Source: Sipunculus nudus (lineage: Eukaryota > Annelida > Sipuncula > Golfingiida > Sipunculidae). Taken from it: 64,000 nucleotides of DNA. Below are positions 36,801-48,748 of this stretch, piece after piece; positions within the stretch are counted from its first letter, which is position 1; every line of letters starts with the position of its first letter. Both the position numbers and the translations under genes were made by a program. The DNA is taken from assembly GCA_026874595.1 (NCBI GenBank), contig CM049311.1:37964676-38028675 (forward strand), in the 5' to 3' direction. The notes beneath the pieces are model-generated. The model searched no databases, was not told the DNA's origin, and saw only the letters and a program-made list of their open reading frames with translations.

Positions 36801-39800
36801 TCTAAGTGGACATTTAATTGAGTTCTGATATTTAGAGCAAAAACAAATTGAGACTGTGAAAAAGTGGTTGATATTTTGACGTGATCTCTTAACCAAGGAT
36901 GAAAGGTTTTACTGTATATAAATTGTATGTGTCACTATATATGTGTGTTTGTGTATGTGTTTGATATGAATGAGTATTTGAGGGTTTGTGCACTCTTTAA
37001 ATCTTTATAAAATTAATAAAATCTGGAATCTAAATTTAAGTTGTCATAAGTCCTCAAATTTTTAAAAAATTCAGAATTTATTGAAATCTGATCATCTGAC
37101 AGTTCAAACATTATTTTGCCAAAGTTCTGTAATTGATCATAAATTCATAAATAATAAAAACTGCACAAAGAAGACTATGAAAATTCTTTGTAAAACTTGC
37201 ATTCTGATTTACTGAGTACAAAACAGTACATCAAATCTAAAATCACACAGAAATTAATATAAAACAGCTCTTTAAATGCTCTCTGTTGGATATTTTAGAC
37301 ATTATTTTTTAAATGTGGCTTACATTAATATCTTCATCTATTTCATGATAGAATGGTTTATAAATAATTGCATTGACTCAACAGAGACTGTAATGCTCTT
37401 TCAGGATAACTTGTTTGAGTGGCATTTTACCATAAGAGGACCAGTGGATTCAGAGTTTGATGGAGGTCTTTACCATGGACGCATCATACTGCCCCCAGAG
37501 TATCCCATGAAGCCCCCAAGTATTATCCTGCTCACAGTAAGTGTCTGCATAATTCTGACCAAAACAGTCCCCAGCAATCATCCAATGTCTATTCTTAACA
37601 AAACAGCCCTGGCCCAGGAATCACCAGGAAATTCTTACCTAGATAGTCAAGTTTTCTGGCATGTTTTTATGAAAGATTCAAGGGAGTATATTTAGTCAAT
37701 AGACATCCTTTAGCAGGACATATATAGGAATCCTCAAGACTAAATTGACCTAAACATTCCTCTAGTGTTGATCCTCAAGACTAAACTGACCTAAACTTTC
37801 CTCTAAAGTGATGATCTCTATAACTGAACTGACCTAGACATTTTTCTAGTGATGCTTCCCAGGATAAAACTGATCTTAACATTCCTCTATAATGATGATC
37901 CCCAGGATCAAATTGACCTAAACATTCCTCTTGTGATGATCCCCGGGGTTTAATTGACCTAAACATACCTCTAGTGATGATCCTCAAGACTAAACTGACC
38001 TAAACATTCCTATAAAGTGATGATCTCTAGGACTGAACTGACCTAAACATTCTTTTAGTTATGATCCTGAGGATTAAACTGATCAAAACATTCCTCTATA
38101 GTGATGCTTCCCAGAATCAAATTGACTTAAACATTCCTCTAGTGATGATTCCCAGGATCAAATTGACTTAAACATTCCTGTAGTGATGATCTCCAGGATC
38201 AAACTGACTTAAACATTCCTCTAGTGTTGATCCTCAAGACTTAACTGACCTAAACATTTCTCTAAAGTGATGATCTCTAGGACTGAACTGATCTAGAAAT
38301 TCTTCTAGTGATGATCATTTGGATTAAACTGATCTAAACATTCCTCTGGTGATGATCCTCAAGATTAAACTGACCTAAACATTCCTCTAGTGTTGATCCT
38401 TAAGACTAATCTGACCTAAACATTCCTCTAGTGTTGATGACCTGGAATAAACTGAACTAATCATTCCTCTAATGATAATGCTGTGGACTAAACCGATTCC
38501 ATTCCTCACACATAATCATAATTCCTGACAGCGTTCTTTGTAATTGGTTCTAGAAGTTTTCAACTGCATCACTATCTAATCTTTAGACACTCAAATCATA
38601 CAATCTAAAACTTATCTTGACCTGGTACCCATAATTATGAGGTACATGGAAGTCTGTGACAGAGCCTGGAGGAGGCTGCTGTATCCTTGATTATTTGCTG
38701 TAAAATTCATCCTTTACAGCAGGCTTATTATTTGTATTTATTGGACCTTTATTAAGGTTATTGTACTGAAATTTGTCAATGCTTGTGAATAGCATTATTG
38801 ATTTTCTTTCATGTGTTTCAGCCAAATGGGCGTTTTGAAATCTTCAAGAAGATCTGTCTCAGTATATCTGGTCATCATCCCGAGTCATGGCAGCCATCTT
38901 GGTCCAGTAAGTATTCCACAAGCAACAATAAAAACTTTTAATTCTGGAAAAAAGGCCATTTATCAGGACTTCACTTTATAAACTGTACACAAATACCTGT
39001 TTACATGGATTCTGAGAAAGCTGGCTGTACTATTATTCCGATTGTATACTCATTCATTAGTCTCAGTGGTAGTAGTTCATACTATAAAGTCTTTTGGCTG
39101 ATACACTTTCAAAGACCTTGATTCAGCAAGCCACTCTAGCATTTATTTCATGAATAATGAACAAGCCTGCAAATGTTCGATTAAAATGTGACAATAAACT
39201 GTCCACACACAGTCTGAACAAGAGCATAGGCGCAAGAAACAGAACAGGCTTATATGGGTTTATTGTTCCCCGCTTCCACAGAATGGGGAACTTGATTTGG
39301 GTTTGTCTGTCTGTCCATCTGTCCCTCTGTCCGTCCGTCAGGTTCGCTTCTCTGTGATAACTTTCCTAAATATTATCTGATTTCATTCAAATTTGGGTCA
39401 GTGATTGCTGTCATACATACCTTGGTTGGGATTGGTTTTGGAGTGTCTTCCTGGCAATTTGTTATCACCAGCTCCAAAACAAACAAAAAATTTCCCTTTT
39501 GTTCCCAATTCGTGACAAAAAATATTACATGTGGAGACATCTTCAGGATACAATAAAAAATGAAACACAAGCACTATGACATGTGGAGACATCTTCTAGG
39601 GAAAATAAAAACTAAAGCATATTGACAAGGCAAGCATGAAGATTACAGGAAGCTAAAATAACAAGAGGCCGAAGCTTAGGTCATAAATTCCACAGATTTG
39701 CTTGTTTGATTGTTAGACCTGATACCCACCTGTGCTACACATTTGATCAAACATTGCACCATGCATCAACATAGAACGAGTGGACGCTAGTTGTTTGATT

Positions 39801-42218
39801 GGTTCATTTGTTTTGTTCATTGTTCATAAAATAATGCCAAAATGGCTCGTTCAATCAAGGTCTGTGAAATGTAGCCAGCTGTCACAGACTTTAGAGTATG
39901 AAGATGCGTTCTCAAAAGTAGGTAACAAAAGTTTATTCATTATTTTATCATTGAAACAAAATCAATAAATTTCTGAATTTACAAGAAAAGTCCAGGATTA
40001 TATTTTGCCTGGAAGGGCAGATATCCTGTTTAAAGAAGAAAAATAAATAAATTTCAACATTTAAGATAGATATAATTTATCAATTCCTTGCAAGGAAATT
40101 ATATATTATCAATGAAAAATTGTCATGATTCTGAACTATCAATCAAGATGGAGCAGAAATTTAATGTCAGGTTCATTTTGTATATATTTTCAGTAAGGAC
40201 AGCTTTGTTGGCCATTATTGGTTTTATGCCTACACATGGACATGGAGCCATCGGTAGTTTGGACTACACTCCAGAAGAAAGAAAGGTCCTGGCCCGCAAG
40301 TAAGAATTTTAAACAATAAATTTCCTTTAATATTCAAAGCTTAATTGAGACAAAATGTCTTTTAGATGAATCCATCTGTCAAAATATTTTTTTATTTTTA
40401 TACAGTACTTTTAAGTGCCTATATTTTCAACAATTAGGTCACAAGAATGGAAGTGCTCAGAGTGTGGAACCATCAGGAATCGACTGCGACCGGTGACTGA
40501 AGCCTCAAAGAAGACCACAGAAGAAGCCAAAGAACTGGCATCTCAGATTGATTTCCAGGTGAGTTGACTCTGTGGCTCAGTACAAATGTCAGGTATTCAT
40601 GTAAGATCAACAGCTAAAGTGCTGTAAAACATCCAAATTACCACCACCAATAGAACCACCAGTGGTCACCTTTTTGAGGTTGTCTTTTAAGTGAGGTCTT
40701 GTATAAAGACTTGGGACCATGAACAAGTGATCATTATTTTGAGGTGGTCACCAGACAAGGTGGTTGTTAAGCATGGTTTCAGTTGATAGTTTTATGTGTA
40801 CTTATACTGAAGTCAACCAGACGAATAAGTTTATTTTATTAAATTCACATTATTAGGTTATCTCAATTGAATAGTATTAATGATTACCTATAAAGACTTT
40901 CTTATGAACTCAGTTTTCTATATAAGGATTGATTGTGGTGGCACTTGACCATTATCATGTTACCCTGGCAACCTGGCGTGGCTATGAGAATGGGTTGTAG
41001 TTGCCCGTCCAAGGTTGGTGGTTTTCTCCGGGTACTCCAGTTTCCTCCACCCTTACCAGCTACCGAGTGCCAACATCCCAGCCATGGAGTGCCTATTATT
41101 AGTTATTATAACTAGTTGTACAATCTATGTAAAATAAATAAAGTTTATAACATACTCCTGTGGCAATGCCTCAGAAGTGGGCCTCATAAATCCTGAGAAA
41201 TATGACATTATATTCCCAAGGGGCTATCACAGTGCCATCTATCAGAAAGTGTGTCAGCTTAACCCAGCCAATATTTGACAGAACAATTTATTTACTAGTC
41301 TCCTGTATTTCACTTGTCTAAATAAACCTCCTTTATTACTGACAGGGTGAGAAGGAGAAGAAGAACTCAGCAGGATCAGCAAGTCCAGTAAAAGCTGCCT
41401 CCGAAGAGAAGCAGGAGACTGGCTCAGGATCTGGTGCCGAGGGGTCCATGCCTTCCAGTCCATCTGAAGCAGGCGCTGCAGGGCCTGCTAGTTCAGCTGC
41501 ACCAGGAAGCACAGCACAGCCAGCAGGGACCTTTCCGATGATGCCACCAGGGATGTTTATGCCGCCTTTCATGAATCCTCTGCTTATGCAAAACATGCGC
41601 CAACAAGGGGCACAGGGAGCCCAGAGAATGCCACAGTTTCCTCCCAACTTTTGGCCAATGGGATCACCTGCAGGGGGGTCAGGTGCACAAGGTCAAGGAC
41701 AGTTCAGATTTCCCATGATGCCACCTGGTTCATTTCCAAATAACACCTTTCCCAGCTCATTTAGTTTTCCAAGTACCAGTGCAACAGCCACACCAACAAG
41801 TTCAAGCAGCAGTACTAGCAGCAATACAGTTAGCAGTGTATCACAAAGTCCTGTTCAGAGCAGTCCAGCACAGTCAAACCCACAAATCCAGGAAGCAGTC
41901 AGGGATGATGCTGGTTCCAGCAATTCTCCAGCACAGCCAAGCGGCAGCCCTGATTCACAAGCAGGTACAGCTGTGACTGATGGCTTACGACAGAGACAGA
42001 CAGAGCGAGCTGCAGCAAGAGCTGCAGCTCCCATAAATCAAACCCCTCAACCAGCAGAACTACCAAGACAGCACCAGCCACAGTCATTATCTGCTTACCT
42101 CCGCTCAGAAAACACTTTTGTACTTTTCTTCATGGCCCTTCTGGCCCTAGCAATCATTTTACTTGTTGCACGGAGATTATACAAACTGGGACCTGACTTG
42201 GATTTTAACAGGATATGA
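33828..42218 (+). CDS. UBE2J1: UBE2J1, ER-anchored E2 ubiquitin-conjugating enzyme (7 exons)
   Basis: Exons 33828-33858, 36630-36703, 37405-37536, 38822-38906, 40194-40299, 40438-40558, 41346-42218 give 473 codons with consistent phases. The UBC domain is residues ~10-170: MEGQYNLRSPAVKRLMKEA, FEWHFTIRGPVDSEFDGGLY, LPPEYPMKPPSIILLTPNGR, then FKKICLSISGHHPESWQPSW with catalytic Cys91, the same position as in vertebrate UBE2J1. It has the Ubc6-type active site (TPNGRF, no HPN). Residues 184-438 are a Pro/Gln/Met/Ser-rich linker, much longer than in the ~318-residue human protein. A single C-terminal membrane segment (~441-458, FVLFFMALLALAIILLVA) predicts a tail-anchored ER protein. It works in ER-associated degradation. 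Start codon context GCCATGG is good. Confidence 0.95.
34017..35959. mobile_element. piggyBac-like element in UBE2J1 intron 1
   Basis: TTAA (34013-34016) is followed by GGTAGCACGACTGGTC; 1.94 kb later GACCAGTCGTGCCACC is followed by TTAA (35960-35963). The 16-bp terminal repeats differ at one position, and TTAA duplication is the hallmark of piggyBac-type insertion. The interior has a 112-codon plus-strand frame (34434-34772) that I do not recognise and no visible DDD transposase, so this is most likely non-autonomous. Kolobok elements also use TTAA. Confidence 0.8.
36630..36703 (+). CDS. UBE2J1: UBE2J1 exon 2
   Basis: Acceptor TTCATTTAAG, donor GTAAAG. Completes Ala, then VKRLMKEAQELREPTEQYHA and QPLE. 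Confidence 0.93.
36746..36914. mobile_element. Short MITE, TA target site, UBE2J1 intron 2
   Basis: 169 bp bounded by TA, with ends CAGTGAAACCTTGAAATTAT and, reversed, CAGTAAAACCTTTCATCCTT. Consistent with a Tc1/mariner-class miniature element. Confidence 0.6.
37405..37536 (+). CDS. UBE2J1: UBE2J1 exon 3
   Basis: Acceptor CTTTCAG, donor GTAAGT. 44 codons, DNLFEWHFTIRGPVDSEFDG to PPEYPMKPPSIILLT: the beta-sheet core of the UBC fold. Confidence 0.95.
37725..38490. repeat. ~41-bp minisatellite in UBE2J1 intron 3
   Basis: About 18 diverged units of roughly 41-44 bp, built on GTGATGATCCTCAAGACTAA then ACTGACCTAAACATTCCTCT. No coding meaning. Confidence 0.8.
38822..38906 (+). CDS. UBE2J1: UBE2J1 exon 4 (catalytic Cys)
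   Basis: Acceptor GTGTTTCAG, donor GTAAGT. PNGRFEIFKKICLSISGHHP and ESWQPSWS plus one base; carries catalytic Cys91. Confidence 0.95.
39075..39906. mobile_element. MITE copy with nested insertion, UBE2J1 intron 4
   Basis: Inverted ends: TTCATACTATAAAGTCTTTT on the left and CACAGACTTTAGAGTATGAA on the right. Shares GACCTTGATTCAGCAAGCCA and more with 60762-61189. Relative to that copy it has an insertion starting near 39263 that opens with a CCCGCTTCCACAGAATGGGG hairpin and a TCTGTCCGTCCGTC run. Confidence 0.6.
40194..40299 (+). CDS. UBE2J1: UBE2J1 exon 5
   Basis: Acceptor TATTTTCAG, donor GTAAGA. IRTALLAIIGFMPTHGHGAI then GSLDYTPEERKVLAR and two bases. Confidence 0.95.
40438..40558 (+). CDS. 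UBE2J1: UBE2J1 exon 6
   Basis: Acceptor CAATTAG, donor GTGAGT. Completes Lys, then SQEWKCSECGTIRNRLRPVT through EAKELASQIDFQ. Has a CxxC pair (CSEC), similar in position to the CxxC of vertebrate UBE2J1. Confidence 0.93.
40620..40790. mobile_element. Possible diverged MITE, UBE2J1 intron 6
   Basis: Loosely related to 36746-36914 (CCACCA...GAACC, AGTGGTCA, ending GGTTTCAG). Boundaries are not clear. Confidence 0.3.
40931..41152 (+). mobile_element. SINE-like retroposon (copy 2), UBE2J1 intron 6
   Basis: Shares its 3' 130 bp with 32388-32520, including GGTTGGTGGTTTTCTCC and the tail TGTAAAATAAATAAAGTTTA. Its head (TTACCCTGGCAACCTGGCGT) differs from copy 1, so heads may be modular. It brings an AATAAA 190 bp before the last UBE2J1 exon. 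Confidence 0.6.
41346..42218 (+). CDS. UBE2J1: UBE2J1 exon 7 (linker and membrane anchor)
   Basis: Acceptor TACTGACAG. 290 codons to TGA at 42216-42218: a basic/acidic start GEKEKKNSAGSASPVKAASE, a long low-complexity linker with PPGMFMPPFMNPLLMQNMRQ and Ser/Gln-rich tracts, then LSAYLRSENTFVLFFMALLA, the anchor, and a short lumenal tail ending DLDFNRI. Confidence 0.93.
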   Translation, partial: GEKEKKNSAGSASPVKAASEEKQETGSGSGAEGSMPSSPSEAGAAGPASSAAPGSTAQPAGTFPMMPPGMFMPPFMNPLLMQNMRQQGAQGAQRMPQFPPNFWPMGSPAGGSGAQGQGQFRFPMMPPGSFPNNTFPSSFSFPSTSATATPTSSSSSTSSNTVSSVSQSPVQSSPAQSNPQIQEAVRDDAGSSNSPAQPSGSPDSQAGTAVTDGLRQRQTERAAARAAAPINQTPQPAELPRQHQPQSLSAYLRSENTFVLFFMALLALAIILLVARRLYKLGPDLDFNRI

Positions 42219-45200
42219 TTTTGCTGTTTATTTATGATTATAATCATACATAGGTGAAACATCATGGGGACTACATGTACAGCCTTATAATTATTTGTGA
42301 CAAGCTTCAACATCTCTTCATGGGGAAAAATGGTCCAGCTCTTTGACATTCCTGCTTTTGGGCCCTTGATCATAAAATGTGCATGCAATCCTAATGCTCA
42401 TTTTGTATATTTCAGCCTGTCTGTAGAATTGAATTCAGCATTGTAAAGATCATGCTTGCTCTGGTTACAACCAGCTGTAATATGTGGCATCAGGATTGGA
42501 AAACTTGTCAGGATGCAAATGTGAAAATCCTGACATCAACACAGGTCAGGCAAATAATGCTTGACGGGCATAAAAATGACATGTATGCATAATCAGTTTG
42601 ATGGTCAGTGTTTTGGACTATGTTGAAAGGTCATAGTATATTGGAAGTTCAGAGTGTTTTGAATTGTGATGGACAGTAAGTGTGTGGGGGTTATTCAGAG
42701 TGTGTGGGACAGCTACAGTGTGTGGGACAGTGGATGTGTGGGACAGGTGGTGTGGGACATGTAGGAGACACTTGTCAGCAAGTGTCTGAATGTGGTGCAA
42801 GCAGAGGATGAGTCAGCCAGCCAAAAAGTGGGGCAGGCAGAGAATATGGATGCCAGCCTTACAGGTAAGAATGGGAAGCAGGCACTTAGCCAGCAGAGTA
42901 TGTTGATGCCGACTGAGAAAATGGGTCATTTCAGCAGGAAGAGGGAGAGAGAAAGCAAAGCAAAGTTTGTGGTACAGAAAGTGAGCAAGGTAAAGGGTAT
43001 CCATGACTATAGGTGAACAAAATTTAAGCTGCTGCAGTTTCGGGAATAAGAAGCAGATTCACTAGAATACTGTGATGGACAGAAAATATAATACTTCAGG
43101 TCTGCATGCAAGGAATTTGTTTCATACATTACATAAACTAGGAATAAGCTTTATCAAGAATGCAGGCCTCTCTACCATGTGGCTGGTCCTTATTATAGGA
43201 TGTTCCTCAACCCATGTTTGCACTCGCTTATTCAGCCCAAATTGTCCAGGTACATTCATGCCTAAGTGACTGTACATTTGTGAATAATCCTGAAAGTCTT
43301 TCCTGGACCTTGATCATAAGGCAGATCCTGACAAAAAATTCTAATTGGTTCTTCAATGGCCCATTCCCAAATTGCCCTGAAAATTTTATATGATTCCATT
43401 CTTAATTACATGAGTTCTGTTGTGAACAATATGCACACACACACATGGGAAAGAATATATACCATCCTGGTGGAAGCAAAAAAATTGGCTAAGTATTTTT
43501 AAGAAAAATTAGTATGAAGGTACCAGAAATAGGATGGCCAGTCTTGCCTTATTATTTTCAGTATCAAGGGTCAGGGGGGTGAGGGGTTCTCAGCATCCAA
43601 GTGATATCAGTCTGTTGGACCAAGCAAGACTTTGTTAGTTCAAAGTTAAATGATTTACTGGTACCTGAGGTACTCCTGGTCACAGTAAAAGCATCTGGCT
43701 GTAACTCCTGTATGATGTGCAAAATCCACATTAAACATCAGATGAATAACCATAACATTTTTGTTACAGGATCGACTGGGTTTAATAGTGGTAGAAATTG
43801 GTTGCAAAAATCATATTCACTGATTGAAAGATCATAAGTGACCACTGATCAATTGATAATCGATTATATCATGTATCTTCTACCAGTTTATTCCCATGAA
43901 ATCTGCTGTATAGAAATATACCTAGAATATTGACAGAGTAAATTAAGCTTAACTTGTACATAACATCTTGCTGAAAAGTCAAGAAAATGGCTGGGTTAAA
44001 TATTATTAACACTTACCGGTATTCATGCCACAAGGTTAAATTTTAACGCAGTTCGTGGTTTTGTGCACTGTTTTGGTTATATCTATTACAAAATTACAAT
44101 ATTTCATCTGGATAATATGACATTTTTGGATGTGCATCATTGGTGATAGATTATGCAGTAATAAAACCAAATGATTTTGAAAGAAAATGACCAATTATTG
44201 ATATAATCAATCAATTGGAACACCAATACCATTTATCCTGGTCTTCTGGTTGGTCCTGTGTATAAACAGAGGGATAATTATTTATGATATTTTCTGATGA
44301 TTTATCTTCAAGGACATACAGCAGGGTGATGGTATTAGGGACATGGCTCAACTTTTATCTTGTTTTCTGTTAAAGATTTGTGATATACAACAGTTACTAA
44401 TAAGATTAATTTACAATGTTCCTTTACCAGTCATCTTTTGCAGGAGAACAAAGAACAGTATTTAAATGAATGATATTTATTGCTATAGTTTCACTGTATG
44501 TATGTGTTATTAAATATAATGATCTTGTATTACATTACCTGCTTTATCATTTGTCACCTTTGCGTGAGATAACAATATGTGGTTCTACTACTTCAGAGAG
44601 AATAACAGTGCAAAGTCTGCCAAGGCCATGATTTGAATGACACAAATAGGTCCTAAATGATGTGGTGATAATTCTCTAAGACTCATGGTCTTACCCTTGA
44701 ATAGGTATCCATTTTGAAATGTTTGAATGATTTCTGGGTGTTGGGATTATGGTTTGGTTGATGCATAAATGCAGGGGTTGTCACCTACAGGCAAACGCGT
44801 GCACAGAAAGGCATAATCCATTTTGTACCAATCCATTGGAAAGGTGAACACCTAGATGTTTTCCACATTAGTAGCTGATAAGTAATAACAAACACGACAT
44901 TAAAACGAAATATTTTGCAGGTGGTCATCCCCCAACTTTTCCTATAACAAGGCCTACAGGCCTAATGCGAACCTGTGCAATGGGATTACACCAGGCATAA
45001 TGCTTTAATGCTTGACCATTACTTTTCAAGAACATGTGTACCATGTATATGAACAATGCAAGTACTAAACACTTTGAACAAGAAATAATTGCACGAACAA
45101 CACTGCTGAAATACAGGGTAAGGTGCACACACACAAAAATGATTGTAGCTGGCACCACCAGTCTTGTATACAACGCAGAGATATATACATATGCCCAATG

Positions 45201-46580
45201 TCAGACTGATATGTCAAACCCCTCCTGCGAAATAAGCAGGAACATACACTGTGCAAAAATTACTGTAGGTGGTGCCACAAGTCTTGTACACGATAAAGTT
45301 ACCCAATATGTATAATTTTGCCAAGTTTCAGGCTGATGTATCAAATTCCTCTGTAGAAATAAGTAGGTGCATATACTGTGCAAAAGTCAATGTAGGTGGC
45401 AACTTCCCTTGAGTTTGATGCACAGGGCTGACCAGGCTTAGGTGATTAAGACAGTTGCCCCCGAGTGACAAATTGCTGCCTCAAGCTACTGCACTGAATG
45501 AACTCTTCACCTGCACCTGGCTGATCTGAGTGAACTTTTTACCTGTACCTGCATGCACTCAGTGAACTATTGACCAGTTGCATAATTTGACACAGTTGAC
45601 AGTCTGCCAAAGCCATAAATAGATCCAGGCTGAACTTTGGTACCAAATCTGATCAGTGAGCAGTCTGCCAAAGCTATAAATAGAATGCAGCTACTGCACT
45701 GAGTGATCTCTTGACCTATACCTTGCTGCACTTCTTCCAATCCTGGCACTGTGCCATAACTATTTATACAGCTGACATCATCTTGGCTAATGGCCAACAT
45801 CAAGGCACTGGCAATCAATCTGCCAATGGTAAACCAATTGCTGCCATCTGTACACAAAAGTGGTCCCTACTTGAAATAACTTTTCCCAATACAAAATGAT
45901 TTTCAGCTGACTTTTTTTAATAAGGAAATCAGGAATATATGTAAAATTATCACAGATGCATACTGAATGCAAAATTATAATACAGATACATCTCATCGAT
46001 GGCAAATTCTTGAATTAAGTGGAGTATGGATTCCAATAATTTATAATCCATACAGTAGTCCTTATATTGCCACAGAGAGCTTAATATCCATGATTGTAAC
46101 ATTGCCTGGTATGATGAATAATTTAAATCATCAATCTAATTTTTTTTAAATGCTTTTAAAAAACATTCTTGTCAATATTAAAACCAATGATAACCTAAAA
46201 TCTAAATGTCTAGCGGCACGATGTAATAGATGCTGATAAACTGGTGCCAGGCTAGATGTAACAGCTAACATATATGGTAAAATGACTCCATTCAATCTCC
46301 ATAATTCAGCCAAAAATCATTTATGTGGAACCATTTAAGACAATTATTATAAGAATTATTGTAGGGATTATTCTGGTAAAATATTAAACTGGCTTTGGTG
46401 GCGTCAGTGGAAAAATGTTTAGCAGGTTTATAACTCGTATAGGAAGATACAGCAAACTGGCCAAGTTCAGCTTCCCCTAACTCAGCCAAAAAGCACTGAA
46501 CCAAAACCATTTGAACAAACTTGAATTATCAACATCTGAGGATAATTAATTTGTAAGATTTAAGAATTTGGCCCAGTGTT
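42219..46580. other. UBE2J1 3' UTR and gene-free DNA
   Basis: No conserved exon found. The first part must hold the UBE2J1 3' UTR; 42660-42770 is low-complexity GTGTGTGGGACAG. The region 45120-45420 carries the repeat family described separately. Confidence 0.55.
45120..45420 (+). repeat. Tandem units with GGTGGTGCCAC motif (copy of 4.6-5.9 kb family)
   Basis: Units of about 110-120 bp contain GGCACCACCAGTCTTGTATA or GGTGGTGCCACAAGTCTTGT, then TTTCAGGCTGATGTATCAAA-like and CTCCTGCGAAATAAG boxes, as at 4600-5885. Confidence 0.65.
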
Positions 46581-46582
46581 TT

Positions 46583-48748
46583 TTAGCTCAGCTGACTGTA
46601 AATCAACTGAGGTATAGATATGGCCCTTTGTCCGTCGTCCGTCCATTAGCAGGGCACAAATCGTAACTGCTGGACCTAGAAACTTCTAAGTGAATATCCA
46701 GGGAGGTCAATAAAAACCTGAAATTAGGTCACTGCAACCTATATCCTCCGAGACATGGGGCTTGAAAGTACCCCCAAAAATAATCAAAAATATAATACAA
46801 AACCTCCAATATCTTGATAATAAATGCATGGATTGTCATGAATCTTGCCTAGAATATTGACCATGACTAGTTTTTTTCAGTTCCCAAAAGTGGTGGTGCC
46901 ACCTGTATTTTTTATTTTAACAAATATTTTTTAATTTATTTTTACTATAAAATGCCAACAATCATGTCAGTTTCTTAGCTGTAATAACATCTAGTGTCCC
47001 AAAACCTGGTGTGTTTATTCATCCGTCCATCCACACAAATTTGTTTCCAGATGATAACTCCAGGTTGTATTGATACATGTATTTCAAACTTGACTTACAT
47101 ATGGCCCATTAGTAAAGCAAGAACCTATATGATTTTGGGGTCATGAGGTCAAAGGTCAAGGTCACAGGACTCACTTTTTTAAAAAGATTATGGCTGCATT
47201 TTTAGGCTTTTCATCCCAAACTTTCCATTTTGCACATTCAGTGGACTTGCCAGTATGGGGAGAGCATAAATGAATTTGGGGTCAAAGGTCAAGGTCACAG
47301 GAGCCACCTGTTCACAAATTAGTTTCCAGATGATAACTCCAGTTTAGTTTGATATATTGGTTTAAAACTTAACTTAAATATGACTCACCACAAAGGAAAA
47401 ACTGTGTGGATTTTGGGGTTCAACGGGTCAAAGGTCATGGTCACAGGACTCATTTCTTTAAAAAGAATGCATACGCATTTGAAGCCAAACTTTTCATCCC
47501 AAACCTTCCATCTTCAAGATATTGCTAACCTGCCAATAGGGGAAGATTCTGTTCAGTTTTAGGGTCATGAGGTCAAAGGTCAAGGTCACAGTACCCACTT
47601 ATTTAGAAAGATTGTGGATGCATTTTAAGCCATACTTTTCATCAGAAACCTTCCGTCTTGCACATATAGCTGAGCTGCCATTAGGGGAAGAAACTGATTT
47701 ATTTGGGGGTCACAAGGTCAAAGGTCATTGTCACAGGGGCCGCATCTGTCCACATATTTGTTTCTTGATGATAACTCTAGTTTGGATTTACATATTTGTT
47801 TCAATTTTGACTTATATATGACCCACCAATAATGTTAGGCCCCATTTGATTGTGGGATCATAAGGCCAAAGGTCAAGGTCACAGGACCCACTTCTTTAAA
47901 AAGATTTTTGATGTATTTTTAGCCGAACTTTGTCCCAAACATTCTATCTTCGAATGTTGCTCACATGCCAATAGTGGAAGTAACTGATGGATTTTGGGGT
48001 CACAAGGTCAAGGTCATGGGGGCCATCAATCCACATATTACTTTCCAGATTATAACACCAGTTTAGTTTGAAATATTGGTTTCAAACTTGACCTATATAT
48101 GGCCCACCACTAAAGTAAGAACTGTTGATTCCTGGGTCATGAGATCAAAGGTCAAGGTCACAGGACCCACTTCTTTAAAAAGATTTTTGATGTATTTTTA
48201 GCCGAACTTTGTCCCAAACATTCTATCTTCGAATGTTGCTCACATGCCAATAGTGGAAGTAACTGATGGATTTTGGGGTCACAAGGTCAAGGTCATGGGG
48301 GCCATCAATCCACATATTACTTTCCAGATGATAACACCAGTTTAGTTTGAAATATTGGTTTCAAACTTGACTTATATATGGCCCACCACTAAAGTAAGAA
48401 CTGTTGATTCCTGGGTCATGAGATCAAAGGTCAAGGTCACAGGACCCACTTCTTTAAAAAGATTTTTGATGTATTTTAAGCCAAACTTTTCATCTCAATC
48501 CTTCCATCATCAACATGTGGTGCACCTGCCAACAGGAGAAGTTTCCTTTTGATTTTGGGGTCACAAGGTCAAAGGTTAAGGTCACAGGGCCCATCCATTC
48601 ACAAATTAGTTTATGGATGATAACTCCAGTATGGGTAGACAGGTTGACTTCAAACTGATCACAGGACCAATATTTTGGAAAACCTCATAAACACATATCC
48701 TTATAGACAAATGCAGCTGCGCGTCGAGACCCATGGGTCCCTAGTTTT
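46583..48748 (+). mobile_element. Tandem-core element with nuclear-receptor-like sites
   Basis: Left end TTAGCTCAGCTGACTG then TTTGTCCGTCGTCCGTCC; right end ACCCATGGGTCCCTAG. The core is about eleven units of ~140-146 bp, each with a GGTCAAAGGTCAAGGTCAC-type box, a TTTCCAGATGATAACTCCAG box and ATATATGGCCCACCA. Two ~280-bp blocks (47887-48166, 48167-48446) are almost identical. The layout resembles pearl/Helentron-type non-autonomous elements of bivalves; that assignment is inference. Confidence 0.6.

Noticed and set aside
42792-43016. 74-codon frame downstream of UBE2J1
   Set aside because: Low-complexity Q/K/E-rich frame in probable UBE2J1 3' UTR, no homology seen.
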